Shown one piece after another: positions 21,247 through 32,909 of a DNA stretch of 64,000 nucleotides. The DNA comes from Podospora comata (taxonomy: Eukaryota; Ascomycota; Sordariomycetes; Sordariales; Podosporaceae). The position numbers and the translations under genes were made by a program. Every line of letters begins with the position of its first letter. Position 1 is the stretch's first letter. A model generated the notes under the pieces. The model searched no databases. It saw nothing but the letters and a program-made list of their open reading frames with translations, and was not told the DNA's origin. Location: contig CP071497.1 of assembly GCA_017354895.1 (NCBI GenBank), forward strand, positions 3,534,001 to 3,598,000. Direction: 5' to 3'.

Positions 21247-23747
21247 ATGTCTGTCATGTTACAGACACCTTCCAGAGCTTCCACCGCATCCTCCTCCTCC
21301 TTCCAGCCCATATCCCGCCAGAACACAATGTCCTCCTACGACGGCTCGCGGTCCGCCCGCCAGTCCAAGCGGTACTCCATGTCCGCCCTGTACATGTCCA
21401 TGTCAGCAAACGAGTCGGACCTCGTGATTGAAGATGACCTTGCCAAAGGTTTGTGGTTCGTTGATTGAAGATTGGGCGGGGTGCTGACCTTTTCCAATAG
21501 CGCAAAAGACATTGCGAGACCTGAAGGCCAAGATCTCGTCGCAGTCAAAGAAGAACTTTGTGCTCGAAAAAGATGTTCGGTACCTCGACTCGCGCATCGC
21601 CCTGCTGATTCAGAATCGCATGGCGTTGGAGGAGGTATGTTCGCTCTGCTTCGAGGCAACATTGGTTGCAATCACTGACAAGATCAACCACAGCAAAACG
21701 AAGTCGCTAGCCACCTCGAAGATGCGGCCGAAATGCAGGAGGGAGTCTTCCCCAATGATGACAAGACCCAGAGATACGGAAACCTGCTGTTCCTCCTGCA
21801 GTCCGAACCCAGACACATTGCGCACCTCTGTCGACTCGTCTCCATGTCCGAGATCGACTCTCTGCTGCAGACAGTCATGTTCACCATCTACGGAAACCAG
21901 TACGAAAGTCGCGAAGAGCACCTGCTGCTAACCATGTTTCAGGTATGTCTTGGCCCGAAAGAGCAAGCCGAACCATGCTAATAGCCAGAAAGTCTGTCCT
22001 CACGTATCAGTTCGACAACACGCCCGAGTACTCGTCGCTCTTGCGCGCCAACACCCCTGTTTCACGAATGATGACGACTTACACCAGAAGAGGTCCCGGC
22101 CAGAGCTTTCTCAAGGCAGTGCTTGCTGACAGGATCAATGGCCTGATTGAGTTGAAGGACTTGGATTTGGAAATTAACCCGCTCAAGGTTTACGAACGCA
22201 TGATTGAACAGATTGAAGAAGACACGGGCAGTCTTCCGGCTTCGCTGCCAAAGGGCATCACGGCCGAACAGGCCGCCGAGAACCCCCAGGTTCAAGCCAT
22301 CATCGAGCCGCGCCTGACCATGCTGACAGAGATCGCCAACGGATTCTTGACCACCATCATCGACGGCCTCGAGGAAGCGCCCTACGGAATCCGCTGGATC
22401 TGCAAGCAGATTCGCAGCTTGACCAAGAGAAAATACCCAGACGCCAACGACCAGGTCATTTGCACCTTGATTGGTGGCTTCTTCTTTTTGCGCTTCATCA
22501 ACCCCGCCATCGTCACGCCCAAGTCGTACATGTTGATCGACGGCACCCCGGCCGACCGCCCCAGGAGGACGCTCACCTACATCGCCAAGATGCTGCAAAA
22601 CCTGGCCAACAAGCCATCGTACGCAAAGGAACCCTACATGGCCAAGTTGCAGCCGTTTGTCCTGCAAAACAAGGACCGGATCAACAAGTTTATGCTGGAC
22701 CTGTGCGAAGTGCAAGACTTCTACGAGAGCCTCGAGATGGATAATTATGTCGCCTTGTCCAAGAAAGACCTGGAGCTGTCGATTACCCTGAACGAGATCT
22801 ACGCCATGCACTCGCTGATTGACAAGCACAAGGGGGAGATTTGCAAGGACGCGAATTCTCACTTGTCCATCATCGTGAATGAGCTGGGCCCCGCGCCGCC
22901 GCAGGTGCCGAGGAAGGAGAACAGGGTGATCAACCTGCCGCTGTTCAGCAGGTGGGAGACGGCGATTGATGACCTGACGGCCGCGTTGGACATCACTCAA
23001 GAGGAGGTGTTTTTCATGGAGGCCAAGTCGATCTTTGTGCAGATTTTGAGGACGATCCCGGCCGGATCCTCGGTGGCTAAGAGGCCGTTGAGGCTGGAGA
23101 GGGTTGCGGATGCGGCAGCAACGAGCAAGAACGATGCGGTCATGGTGCGTAAGGGCATCAGGGCGATGGAGCTGTTGAGTCAGCTGCAGGAGCTGAAGGT
23201 GGTGGACAAGAGCGACGGGTTCATGCTGTTGCGCGATGAAGTCGAACAGGAGCTGCAGCATCTGGGGAGCCTGAAGGAGGGTGTTGATCTCGAAACCAAG
23301 AAGCTGGAGGAGGTGTACAAGACGATTAGGGATCACAACTCGTACCTTGTCGGCCAGCTCGAAACATACAAGAACTACCTGCACAACGTCAGGAGTCAGA
23401 GCGAAGGCACGCGACGAAAACAGCAGAAGCAGCAGGTTCTCGGACCCTACAAGTTCACACACCAACAGCTCGAAAAGGAGGGTGTCATCCAGAAGAGCAA
23501 CGTTCCGGACAATAGGAGGGCGAACATCTACTTTAACTTTACGAGCCCGCTGCCGGGAACCTTTGTCATCTCGCTTCACTACAAGGGGCGGAATAGAGGT
23601 CTGCTGGAGCTTGATTTGAAGCTGGATGACTTGCTGGAGATGCAAAAGGATAACCAGGACGATTTGGATCTCGAGTATGTCCAGTTTAATGTGCCAAAGG
23701 TGCTGGCCTTATTGAACAAGAGGTTTGCGAGGAAGAAGGGGTGGTAG
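21247..23747 (+). CDS. gap1: Ras GTPase-activating protein, Gap1/Sar1 (IQGAP-related) type
   Basis: Four exons: 21247-21448, 21501-21634, 21694-21942 and 21993-23747, all GT-AG, giving 779 residues. The last acceptor is chosen as AAG at 21991-21992 because it alone keeps the frame and joins TMFQ to SVLTYQFDN. The protein stimulates GTP hydrolysis on Ras at the cell cortex, turning Ras/cAMP and morphogenesis signals off. The Ser-rich N-terminus is followed by a coiled coil (about 68-112). The GAP domain covers about 140-410, with the likely arginine finger R213 in LLRANTPVS and the [12 protein letters not shown] signature near 360. The RasGAP_C domain covers about 570-740, with [14 protein letters not shown]. 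The C-terminus is basic (RFARKKGW). Length and order match fission yeast Gap1 and Aspergillus GapA. Confidence 0.94.
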
Positions 23748-24168
23748 TTGAGTAAGGGGGGGGGAGAAAGGCGTTTTTGTTTTTCGAGGTTGACCGTTGA
23801 TACCACTGTCGCTCTGATTTCTTTTCCCTTTTCCCTTTTTTTGCTTTTTTTTTTCGTTGCGTTTTGGTTTTGGTTTTCTGGTGACGATTGCTTCAGCTGC
23901 ACATTTGGTCTTTTTTTTGCTTTTCCACTCGCGTGCGGTTCTTAGCCTGCGCCCACGGCGATGTCTTTTTTATTTCTTTCCTTGTCTTCTGCTCTTAACG
24001 ATGTGATACCTTAGCCATGGGACCTACTTACGTATTATACAGTCTTTGTGGTCAGCTGGCTGATATCTAATCTAATTTATGGAGGGGTGGTTCAGATTGG
24101 GGGTTATTGGGGGTGGTGATGGTGGTGGGTAATGAGGACGATACACACTTGAGGGCTGAATGATATAA

Positions 24169-24200
<32 letters not shown>

Positions 24201-24986
24201 ACACACAACACACACAACACACACAACACACACAACACACACAACACCAACGATTGAATTGATTGCATGGAATCATATCGGGGCTGGGGAAGAGGGGGGG
24301 AATGCATACGCGAGGATTGGGGACGGAGGTGGGGAAGGGGGAAAGGGATGAAGGATGATGATATCTTTTTTTTTGTTTTGGTTTATTTTGGTACTTGCTC
24401 TGGGAGGGGGGATTGGAGTTGCCGTGTGACATGGAGGCGTGGGAGAAGCTGCAACTTAGGTTTGGTACGATAGTTTTTTCTTGTCTTGTGTTTACTCTTG
24501 TAAGGGAGGAGGAGGTGATAAAGTTGCGGCTGGCTGGTCCGGAAGTTGAAGTTGGATTGTTGTGCACGGCAAAAATGGAATGATTGAAGTTGGGGGTTGG
24601 ACAGGTTCGAATAATGTGTTGTTATTAGGCCATATTTTTGTTTATTCTTTTGTTTGTGCTTTTTGATGTTTTATGAAAGGGATTCGCTTTGTTGTTGTTT
24701 TTGAGTTGATGAATACTTTTGGTTTGCGTGTGCGGTTGGCTGTGTGATGATTTTGGGGAGAGGTGAGTGTGTGATGGGTGAAGGGGATGGTGGTGATGGA
24801 GGTGAGATACCCCAGCAATTTTTGAATGGATAGCCTTTGACAGCAGAGAGTTCAATATGAGGATGTGTTTCCTGTTGATGAATGCCTCTCTTCCTTGCCC
24901 AGATATCCAAGTACGTCTTTGCGATTATATACACAGCCATAAATCCCCCTCCCACGTGCATTCCCTCCTACCCTTTTCTTATACCC
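23748..24986. other. Intergenic, convergent 3' flanks
   Basis: No gene seen. T-rich stretches after 23760 fit the RasGAP 3' UTR. The (CA)n array at 24171-24248 lies in the middle. The right part is the 3' flank of the minus-strand MFS transporter. Confidence 0.6.
24171..24248. repeat. (CA)n array with ACAAC higher-order units
   Basis: A pure CA run of about 28 nt passes into five or more decamer-like units of ACACACACAA type. The regular AA interruptions make a second-order repeat. Confidence 0.9.
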
Positions 24987-27007
24987 CTAAACCCCCATCT
25001 CCCTTCCCCGTCCTTTCCCCTCCTCCACTTCTGTCTTTTCACCCTCCCCCTCCTCCCCTTCAGCATCCCTCCCATCCCTCGCCGCCCTCCTCGCCGCCCT
25101 CTTCCGCCTCCTCTCGGCCGTTTTCTCCTCTCTATCCCTCTCCTCCCTCATCAGCCTGATCACCCTCGACTTCCCCCTAATCCTCTCCCCCCACTTATAA
25201 AACAAGAACGGAATCGGCACCAGCATCACCTCCAACCCCCCCAGAAACGTCCCCGCCCACTGCGGACTCATGGCTTGGTACATCGCCGGCCCCGCCAGCG
25301 GCAGCGCAGCCCCAAACACTGACCTCATCACCGCGTTCCCTGCCAGCGCGGAAGCGGCGTATATCCCGTACGCTCCCGCGAGGTAGTTGCTCCCGTAGAT
25401 GAACGAAAGCGTGTTGCCCATGCCGAAGGGGACGGAGCCGAACAGGAGGGAGATGGAAGGGTGGATTGAGGCTGGGAGACTGGTCCAGCTGAAGACGAGC
25501 TGGCCGATGGGGGTGAGGACGGCACCGACGCACATGATCAACGCTGTGGCTTCTGGTGCCGGGCGGGAGGGGTTGAGGGGGTCGCGTTTAGGGGACGAGT
25601 TTATCATTTTCCGCCACAAAGGTTCCAGGAAGATGGAGAGGAGGGTGCCGAGGCCGATGCCGAGGAAGGAGAGGCCGGTGAGGGAGGGTGACCAGCCGCG
25701 GTGCTGGGTGAAGATGATGGGGTAGGCGATGAAGCAGAGGTAGAGGATGCCGTAGATCACGGATATCCTAGGGGGCCATTGTTAGCCGGGGATGTTCCCG
25801 AGACGACAGGAAGGGGGACGGCAGGCACCAGATATTAAAACACCACAGAATCGGCTCCGTCACCGCGAGTATAAATGGCCGGGACAGATTCAGCTTCAAC
25901 AACCCCCATGTTGAAACAGACCGCTGGTCGTATTTACACCACCAGTTTTCATCCCCCGTCTCCTTCCTCCTCCGCGCGGCTTTCTGCTTTATCAGCGTGG
26001 GCAGGTAGGATTCTCGGACGAAAAAGGTGAGGAAAAAAGCGATGCCGGAGAGGATGATGGCCAACCAGTTTCCCCACCGCCAGCCGAGGTAGTCGTTGAC
26101 GAAGCCGCCGATCAGGGGGCCGGTGACCGGACCGTTGAGGGGGGCGATGGACCATAGTGACATGCAGAGGGCGAGGTACTTGTCTGAGGAGATGTCGACT
26201 ACTGTTCCGGGAGAGTTGGAGATCATGGCTGAGCCGAAGAGGGCACTGGGGGATTTAGCATGCTGACACAAGGAGAGGGGGGGAAGGGGCATACCCGAAG
26301 AAACGGACTATCACCATCTCTGACAACGAGTCGGCTAATCCGCAGGGGATGATGAGAACAATAAACGCGGCGAGGCAGACGAGGTAGACTGGTCTGCGGC
26401 CGTAGAGCTCCGACATGGGGGCTACGATCACCGAGCCGGCTGCTAGGCCTAGGAGGTAGGTTGTCAGGCCCAGGGTGGCGATGGGTTTGGAGGTGATGTC
26501 GAATTCGTCCATTATTTTTGGGAGGGTGGCTGTGTAGGAGGTTGAGTAGAGCACTACAACCCAGGTGGAGTAGGAGACCGTGATGATGGTGTAGGCCCTG
26601 TACCAAAAGGGCCAGTTCATGGGGTGCTCGGGGTCGTCCGTGGAGATGGTGACTTCGTAGTCTGGGGGGCGGGAGGCGGCAGAGGTGATGGAGGTGCGGC
26701 CGGTGCGGGTGTGGGTGAGGTGGTTGTTGTTGTTGTCGGCATCTTGTTGGTAGATGGCGTCGGTTTGGGGGATGGATGTGGTTCGGCCGAGGGCGTGTTC
26801 GAGGGGGGATAGGGGGTCGTCGTTGGAGGAATCTGAAGAGGTGGTGGTGAGGTGAGAGTGACGGGAGGAGGGCCGCGAGGGGTGAGAGCGGGACTCCTTT
26901 TCTGGGTGGAATGGGGGGCTGTCCAATGTCGTGTTGTTGGATGAGCTGCCGGTAAGTGTGTGGGATGTCCCGCGGGCAGCGCTCTGGTCGAGCGAGTCGG
27001 CTGTCAT
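24987..27007 (-). CDS. MFS transporter, drug:H+ antiporter (DHA1) type
   Basis: Three exons: 26295-27007, 25829-26245 and 24987-25767. Introns have GTATGC and GTGCCT donors and CAG and TAG acceptors; phase 2 is kept at both junctions, giving 636 residues. A cytosolic Ser/Thr-rich N-terminus of about 120 residues precedes a segment PEHPMNWPFWYRAY typical of fungal DHA1 proteins. Twelve membrane segments follow in two groups of six. MFS motif A appears as MSELYGRRPVYL after the second segment, and PLIGGFVNDYLGWRWGNW lies in the fourth-fifth segment region. The C-terminal tail (about 60 residues) is strongly basic then acidic and unusual in length. Substrate is unknown: relatives export azoles, polyamines or toxins. 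It stands alone, with no biosynthetic genes beside it. Confidence 0.9.
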
Positions 27008-28951
27008 GATGAATGTCTACCACGACGGCCAGGAAATGCTTGAGAATGTCGAGGACTGGTCCTAAGATGTGAACATTTTCATACGAATGGTCGGCGGATA
27101 CACAGCAGCCTTGATTCCTGTATATTTTCCTTCGGCAGCATGCCTTGGTTGGGGAACACAGCGGGATTGGATTGGCGGATGAGTTAAACAGAGGTGGTTG
27201 AGTGAGGATTACAATTCGTATGTCTGTATTTAGTAGCACACTCGGATGGGAGCTTTATTATCCACTCTCTTCTCTCTTCCAGGCCACTCACATGCAAGTT
27301 ATCCCCGTCCGCATTTCCGTCCTGTCTTTTTTCCTTCCTTTTTTACCTTCTCTGGGCGAAGGGGTGGGCGCGGACTTAAGAGAGCTAACCACTGCTAAAG
27401 TAGCGCGGTATCGGCAGGCTCCATCCTCACTCCCCCCCTGTTTTATTTCCAATCGGGAAGAAATTCGATTGCAATATCGTTCGCAAGCCACCCTGGGTTA
27501 GGGAAATCCGGGGAAGTGGAAATTCCTTGCGGAGCCAAACACTGATGTTGGGCATTGTCCAGATTCACCCAACACCACATTACCTACAACAGGAGATGTC
27601 GAGACAAGTGCCGGTCTGGTCGTCTTCCGACAAGTAACATGGCCATATTCCGCCCCCTGACCGACTGGATACCTCCTCCAAGCAGGGTGGCAGGGCCGGT
27701 GACAGAAGCACGACAGCAGCAGGGCGCACCGTGCCACCCCAGCTTCGCGGGGCCCCACACCATCCCTGCGTTGCCTCGGTAGCTGACAGGGCAGCGGAAG
27801 TTCGGGACTCTTCTGGGGCCGCTGCCAAGAGAAGCGTCTGAAACTGGGATGGCCTCATCTGATCTTTGTTGTTAGCTTCGTCCGAATTCGAGACCATCCA
27901 AAACTCTTCGTCTACCACAGAGCTCACTGTCTGAATCTATCCAACAACGGCCACCACCACCTCAACGGCCACGGCGCCGGCCTCACGCACCACAGCGGCC
28001 GCTACTAATTCTAATCATCAGTGAAAACGCGTCAAATCGCACACGGGTCTTCCAGAATATAAACTGCTGTCCTCCTCCTCTCTTTTGGTCGATACAGTAC
28101 ATCTCATTCTTTGAGTAGTCTAGCGAGGAGCAACACCTACCACTCCCTGAACAACACATCCAAGGTGGGTGAACAGTATTTAATCTTTAGATGTTGACGT
28201 CCGTGAAATCGAGGGAACGAGGGCGTAGGTGAGGAACAGGCGTTAGACAGCCCAATCTGGACTTCAATACTGGACAGTTTCAACTGGCTACCGAAAAAAA
28301 GATGAACTATCGTGATCGGGACCGCAATCTCCACAGAATTGCTTGTTCATCTTCCATCAAGCTGGAGTGTAAAGAAGTGGCGGCAAAGATGGCAAAGATG
28401 ACGTGAAACTGGATTAAAACCGCTGTGTTGATGCATCCAAATAAACTAATAGACCCCCTTCCTCCGACCAGTCGAGCATGCATGTGTATCCCCTGGCTTC
28501 CTCCTGCCGTCAGCCCATCCAGCAATGTCATACATTATCCATTTCATCACCCATCCCCCTCCAGCAGTGTCTATCCGACCCTTCCTCGCTCCAAGAATTT
28601 GTGTAAAGAAACCTAAGCTGGGCGAACGAACCTCAGCAACGGGTATGGCGCTGAATCGAGTCTCGCCGAACGTAACCGACGGAACACCCCTCTCGCCAGC
28701 ACCACCAGAGACCAAAAGGAAAAGTAAACGTATTTGCGTGTTGCGAAGTGCTGTGGTTCATTCCAACCATAAAAACACCCCCTCCAAAACAAACGCCCAG
28801 GTCGCCGCCCACATCCCACCGATGAACAATACATACACCCTTGCGATTAATGTAAAATAAACAGATAAACTCCCCACACCCCAGCGCTGGCAAACTCGGC
28901 GTCAGGTGATGATGACTTTGACAGTTGAAAAGAAGAAAAATGTCGCCCATA
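27008..28951. other. Intergenic, no gene seen
   Basis: Promoter side of the MFS gene on the left and 3' flank of hpc2 on the right. Only short unsupported frames are present. The AT content rises after 28100. Confidence 0.6.
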
Positions 28952-30988
28952 TTACAAAGTAACACCTGTTCCAGCCGCCGGAGGCGTAAGTGTCAACAGA
29001 TTAAGTGCACCACCGGGAGACGTGTTCGCAGCTGGACCTGGTGTCGTCGCGCCGGCTTTGCTCGCCATCTGCGCCAGCGCCTCCCTCTCCGCCTTCTCCC
29101 TATCCCGCTGTTCCTTCTCGAGCTTCGTGATTCTTGGCTTCCTCACGGTGCCGCCTCTCGAACCGGGCCCGCCACCTCGGCCCCGTCCGCTCTCGCCACC
29201 GCCACGAGCACCACCCCTGGATCCTCTTCCACGTCCACCACGACCGCGTCTCGGGGGTCCCTCGGGCACAACAGGCTTCTCCACCTCGGGGATCAGAGGT
29301 CCGCTGTAGACGAAGAATCCATCCCTGCTCGCAGCTGCCTGCTCTTCCCAGAGCATCTCAGAGTCATCCACAAAGTCATCATCCTTGTCGTACTCGTCCT
29401 CCTTGAAATTCCGCTTCTTCCTCGCCGGCTTGGCAGGAGCAGCTTCGGGGCCGCTGGCCGGATTTCCGTTGCCCATGCCGCCCATTTCCACATTGCTGTT
29501 GTCGGCCTCGCTCAGGTCTTCCTCCATTTCGTCCCCAGTGTCACGGCCGCTGCCATTCTTCTCCTTCTCCAAAGCGGCCGTGGCAGCTGCGATGAGAGCC
29601 TTGCGCTCCCGCGAGGCAGCCAATCTGGGGTGCAAAGCGTCCCATCCGTAGCGTTCCTCGGCCATGCGCATGAAGTTGACATACTTGTTGTTCTCACCTT
29701 GCTTGAGCGGGATGTGAAGCGCGATGCTGGGCGGCTCGACCTCCTCGCCGGGCTTGGCCCTCCCGAAATCCAAGATGGAGCGCTCGCTGGCTGGAAGGGG
29801 CGGCAGCGAGTCCTTCTCCTTGACTCCGTTGATTTTTGGCGAGCTGCTGGTGCTGCTGCGCGCCTTCTTGTTGGCCTTTGTTTCTTGCTGGACAACAGCC
29901 GCGATCTTCTTGCTCTGGACAGGCGCGGGCGGGGCAGCAACCGCGGCAAGCGAGGAGCCGCTCGGAATCGACGACATGCTGGTAAATGAATTCATTTTGG
30001 GTTCTGGCTTGCTGACGGAGGCAGGCGCCGGAGGTGGCGGCGGGGGACGTCTGGCTTCGGCCAATGTGGGCTTGGGCATGGTAGCAGGGGTGGCCAGGAC
30101 GGGGTTGGCCGGAGAAGCAGGGACTGATGATGGCTCCTGGAAACGCGGCTGCGAAGTAGTTGTTGTAAACGATTGCGTCGGTCTGGGTGAGATGATGGAT
30201 GTGGGAGGATCGACTAGACTGGCAATAGATGGCGATGCGCTGGCCCTGTTGGGAGCCTGGGCAGGCGCGCGAGGGGAGCCAAGCGGACCTCCGGTGCCAT
30301 AGGGGTCGCGAGATACCATGCTTTCCCTAATGGGGTCGTAGTTGCCTCGAATGGGATCAAACATCTGCCTGGCAGGCGCAGTCGGCTGGGGCTGCGGAGG
30401 TGGCTCGTCGCTGTTGAGGAGATTCTGCATTTGCATCGAGGTCATGCTCTCTCTCTTGGGCGGCGTCTGGACGAAGCCGGCGCCACCGTCCAACGACATG
30501 CGCATCGAGGTGAGTTCTGTGATCTTGGGCTGACGAGCTGCTGCTGCTGCTGGGGGACCAGAGGCAGCCCGCGCATCCATCTCCGAGTTTGTCTCATTGC
30601 TCTCGGTAAGAGCGGCTTTGCGTTTCCTCTGGACAGGCGGGGCATTGGGGTCCTTGGGTTTCCTCGGCCGACGCTGCTTGGGTTGCTCGACAGTCCCATC
30701 AGATGCGACCTTTGGCTTGACTGTGCTACCAGGCTTCCGGCCCGGCTTTTTCCTAGGAACGCCGGCGGCGGTCAGTTGTGTGCCGGGCGGGTACTCGGAG
30801 GCTTGCTGTTGCTGGACCTGTTGCTGCATAATGCCGAATCTGGCAGCTGACCCGGGGTCGACAATGATCTCGTCCATTTCGATGTTGGCTCTGGCGGCGT
30901 TGATGATCCGAGTGGGCGATCCAGGCTCGGAAATGGCAGAAGGCGGTGATGACAACAGGGAGGGTGATGAGCTGTGATACTGCTGCAT
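28952..30988 (-). CDS. hpc2: Hpc2-like subunit of the HIR histone chaperone complex
   Basis: Intronless 678-residue frame. I start at the ATG at 30988 because the frame has only a GTG before it and an in-frame TAG just upstream. Hpc2/ubinuclein proteins join Hir1-Hir2-Hir3 to deposit H3-H4 outside S phase and to repress histone genes. The diagnostic Hpc2-related domain lies at about residues 522-575: KKRNFKEDEYDKDDDFVDD, then SEMLWEEQ and GFFVYSGPLIPEVEKP. An AT-hook-like KKPGRKPGS sits near residue 80. Most of the rest is disordered and Pro/Ser/Gln-rich, and the C-terminal 100 residues include an RGG-rich stretch (GRGGRGRGSRGGARGG) and a basic KLEKEQRDREKAER helix. The large disordered part and single conserved domain are normal for fungal Hpc2. 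Confidence 0.88.
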   Translation of the reverse strand: MQQYHSSSPSLLSSPPSAISEPGSPTRIINAARANIEMDEIIVDPGSAARFGIMQQQVQQQQASEYPPGTQLTAAGVPRKKPGRKPGSTVKPKVASDGTVEQPKQRRPRKPKDPNAPPVQRKRKAALTESNETNSEMDARAASGPPAAAAARQPKITELTSMRMSLDGGAGFVQTPPKRESMTSMQMQNLLNSDEPPPQPQPTAPARQMFDPIRGNYDPIRESMVSRDPYGTGGPLGSPRAPAQAPNRASASPSIASLVDPPTSIISPRPTQSFTTTTSQPRFQEPSSVPASPANPVLATPATMPKPTLAEARRPPPPPPAPASVSKPEPKMNSFTSMSSIPSGSSLAAVAAPPAPVQSKKIAAVVQQETKANKKARSSTSSSPKINGVKEKDSLPPLPASERSILDFGRAKPGEEVEPPSIALHIPLKQGENNKYVNFMRMAEERYGWDALHPRLAASRERKALIAAATAALEKEKNGSGRDTGDEMEEDLSEADNSNVEMGGMGNGNPASGPEAAPAKPARKKRNFKEDEYDKDDDFVDDSEMLWEEQAAASRDGFFVYSGPLIPEVEKPVVPEGPPRRGRGGRGRGSRGGARGGGESGRGRGGGPGSRGGTVRKPRITKLEKEQRDREKAEREALAQMASKAGATTPGPAANTSPGGALNLLTLTPPAAGTGVTL

Positions 30989-32909
30989 CGCGGTGTTTTG
31001 ATCCTCCTCCACTGGGCGTGCCCCCTACAAGCTGCACAAAAACCCCCTTTGTGTGTGGTGGTCGGTTGGGTTCAAAGATGAAGTAGCTCAAAGGCGTATG
31101 CGTATGGTGGTGTATCGGTATCGGTATCGGTATAAAGATGGACAAGTTCAAGGTAACGTATAACTAAATATAAAAACCAGCTGGTGATTGGCTCCTTTTT
31201 TTGCTTTGCACCGGTTTGGGATGCGGAGGCGTTGGTTGGTCCAAGCGTCTCCTCCCTTGGTTGCTGTGTCGCGGGTGGAGTTTGCTGCGTCTGAATGCCT
31301 TCATCCGCCGAGGGCGCTGCAAAAGAGACAGCGGTCGGCGACAAAATGGGCGGTGTCCGGGCTGTTTGGGGGGATGCAGCGGTCAAAAGCGTATGGATCA
31401 ATTCGGAAAAGACGCGGGAATCGAAATACGATGGTTGCGCGATGCAGGCACACCATGCGTCAATGAAACTGATGCGAGTCGATTCTTTTGTGGTGGTTGT
31501 TGACTGCAAAAAGTGTGGAAAAAGAGTGTGAGAAAAGGAGGAAATTTTGGGGTGCTGGGCGGCGAGGAGCAGGACGGGGATGGGCTCTGTTTTGGAACTT
31601 TTTTTTATTACTTTGCAGCTGGCGAGGGAAAACCGGGGCTTGACCACCAAAGGGACGTTTGTTCTGGAAAAAAACGAATTAAACACCATTAACAAGAACA
31701 CTCAGACCAGGTTGCCAGTCCAGCCAGTGATGGAGCCAAGCGAACGGCCAAAAGAGGGAAACGCAGTCATCAGATACATCAGACGGTTTGCCGATATCAG
31801 ATTAGGTGATGGGAATGCCTCTCTGGCAGCTGGCCACCGCCTGACCAACCACTCATGGAGGGAGTAGGGTGACCGGAGGGGGAAATGCCTTGGTTGCTCT
31901 GGCTGGGAAATGGAAGACGATAAAATAATATCAATGCTCTCTGTCGTCACAAGGCCTGGCTGGTAGAGGTCCCCCACCGGCGGGAAGTGACTTTAAAGTG
32001 TGACAGGGGAGAGGGGGGGTTCGTCGCAGAGCCGAGAGCGCAGAAGAGGCTCGCGCGGGGCGGCTTGGGTCCTGCGGTTTCCTGCAGTGCCCTGCACACG
32101 GTACGGTAGGTACGAGGGTACTTCTGGATCTTGTACCCCGCCCCGTTTCGCATTCGGGGTGGGACGATGCGTGACATTCTCCGCAGTGTCTGACCCACAA
32201 TTGAGGGACAAAATAAACGTGCCGGGACAGGCACAGGGCATCCCTGATCGAAGCACAAGCCACATCCAATTCCACCAAGTCCCAATTCTCCGATTTATTA
32301 CAACAAGCCGGTCGGTGTCTGTATACAAGTCAGAAGATGCTTGGGACGCAGTGAGAGAATGGAGAAGAGATTATACTCCAGATATACACCTAGTTAGACA
32401 TGGTAGACTTCTGCAGCGATATATCCGTTCCTGTGCCTTCCGATCCCGAGACATGGCGTGTCTTGTATTCGTGCACTAACGATGCAATTTTCCGCTGCTT
32501 CACGTGCTGTGGCGCCGGTCTGCTACAGCAAACCGCTCCACTCTGTGCGAGTCTCTTCTCTCAGTTTCTCAGAAAAATAGCCAAAAGTATCGTTTTCTAC
32601 ACCTGCGAAACACTGGCCTGCATCTGAACGAGTGTTTCGAATGCCGTGCACAGACCAGGCCTGGTGCCATTCGGCCTTAGATCGACGCTAGCAGTGACGG
32701 GTAATTAGATAAGCAGCCACCCTGTCCAGCTTCCAAAAGCTTCGTTAAAGTGGGGGGCCAATAACGATTACGATAACGGATAACTTGCTGGTGACGGAAC
32801 CTTTTCTATCAACACAAAGTAACTTCTTCACCAACGCTCGCCCATTCGACCATCACCACACACCCCCACCCACACACACACACAGACAAAAAAAAACCCC
32901 CCCGACAAA
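30989..32909. other. Divergent intergenic region between hpc2 and RPAP1 genes
   Basis: About 1.9 kb shared by two divergent genes. A 209-codon minus-strand frame at 31072-31701 has no recognisable domain and probably lies in the hpc2 leader. The RPAP1 end is C/A-rich with CACACA runs (32860-32885), probably its 5' UTR. Confidence 0.5.

Noticed and set aside
20279-21427. 382-codon plus-strand frame ahead of RasGAP
   Set aside because: It consists mostly of translated simple repeats and C-rich sequence and overlaps the true first exon in another frame.
22062-23645. 527-codon open frame on the minus strand
   Set aside because: It is antisense to RasGAP exon 4, whose conserved domains fix the coding strand. 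Its product is a Leu/Gln/Val-rich shadow.
24171-24248. Regular CA array considered as a CRISPR-like or satellite structure
   Set aside because: No spacers of unique sequence; it is a simple microsatellite.
26223-27239. 338-codon minus-strand frame
   Set aside because: It overlaps the first MFS exon in another frame and reads as His/Pro/Arg-rich shadow sequence.
28925-29989. 354-codon plus-strand frame
   Set aside because: It is antisense to hpc2, whose conserved Hpc2 domain is on the minus strand.
31072-31701. 209-codon minus-strand frame upstream of hpc2
   Set aside because: No recognisable domain. Position suggests 5' leader; kept as non-coding.
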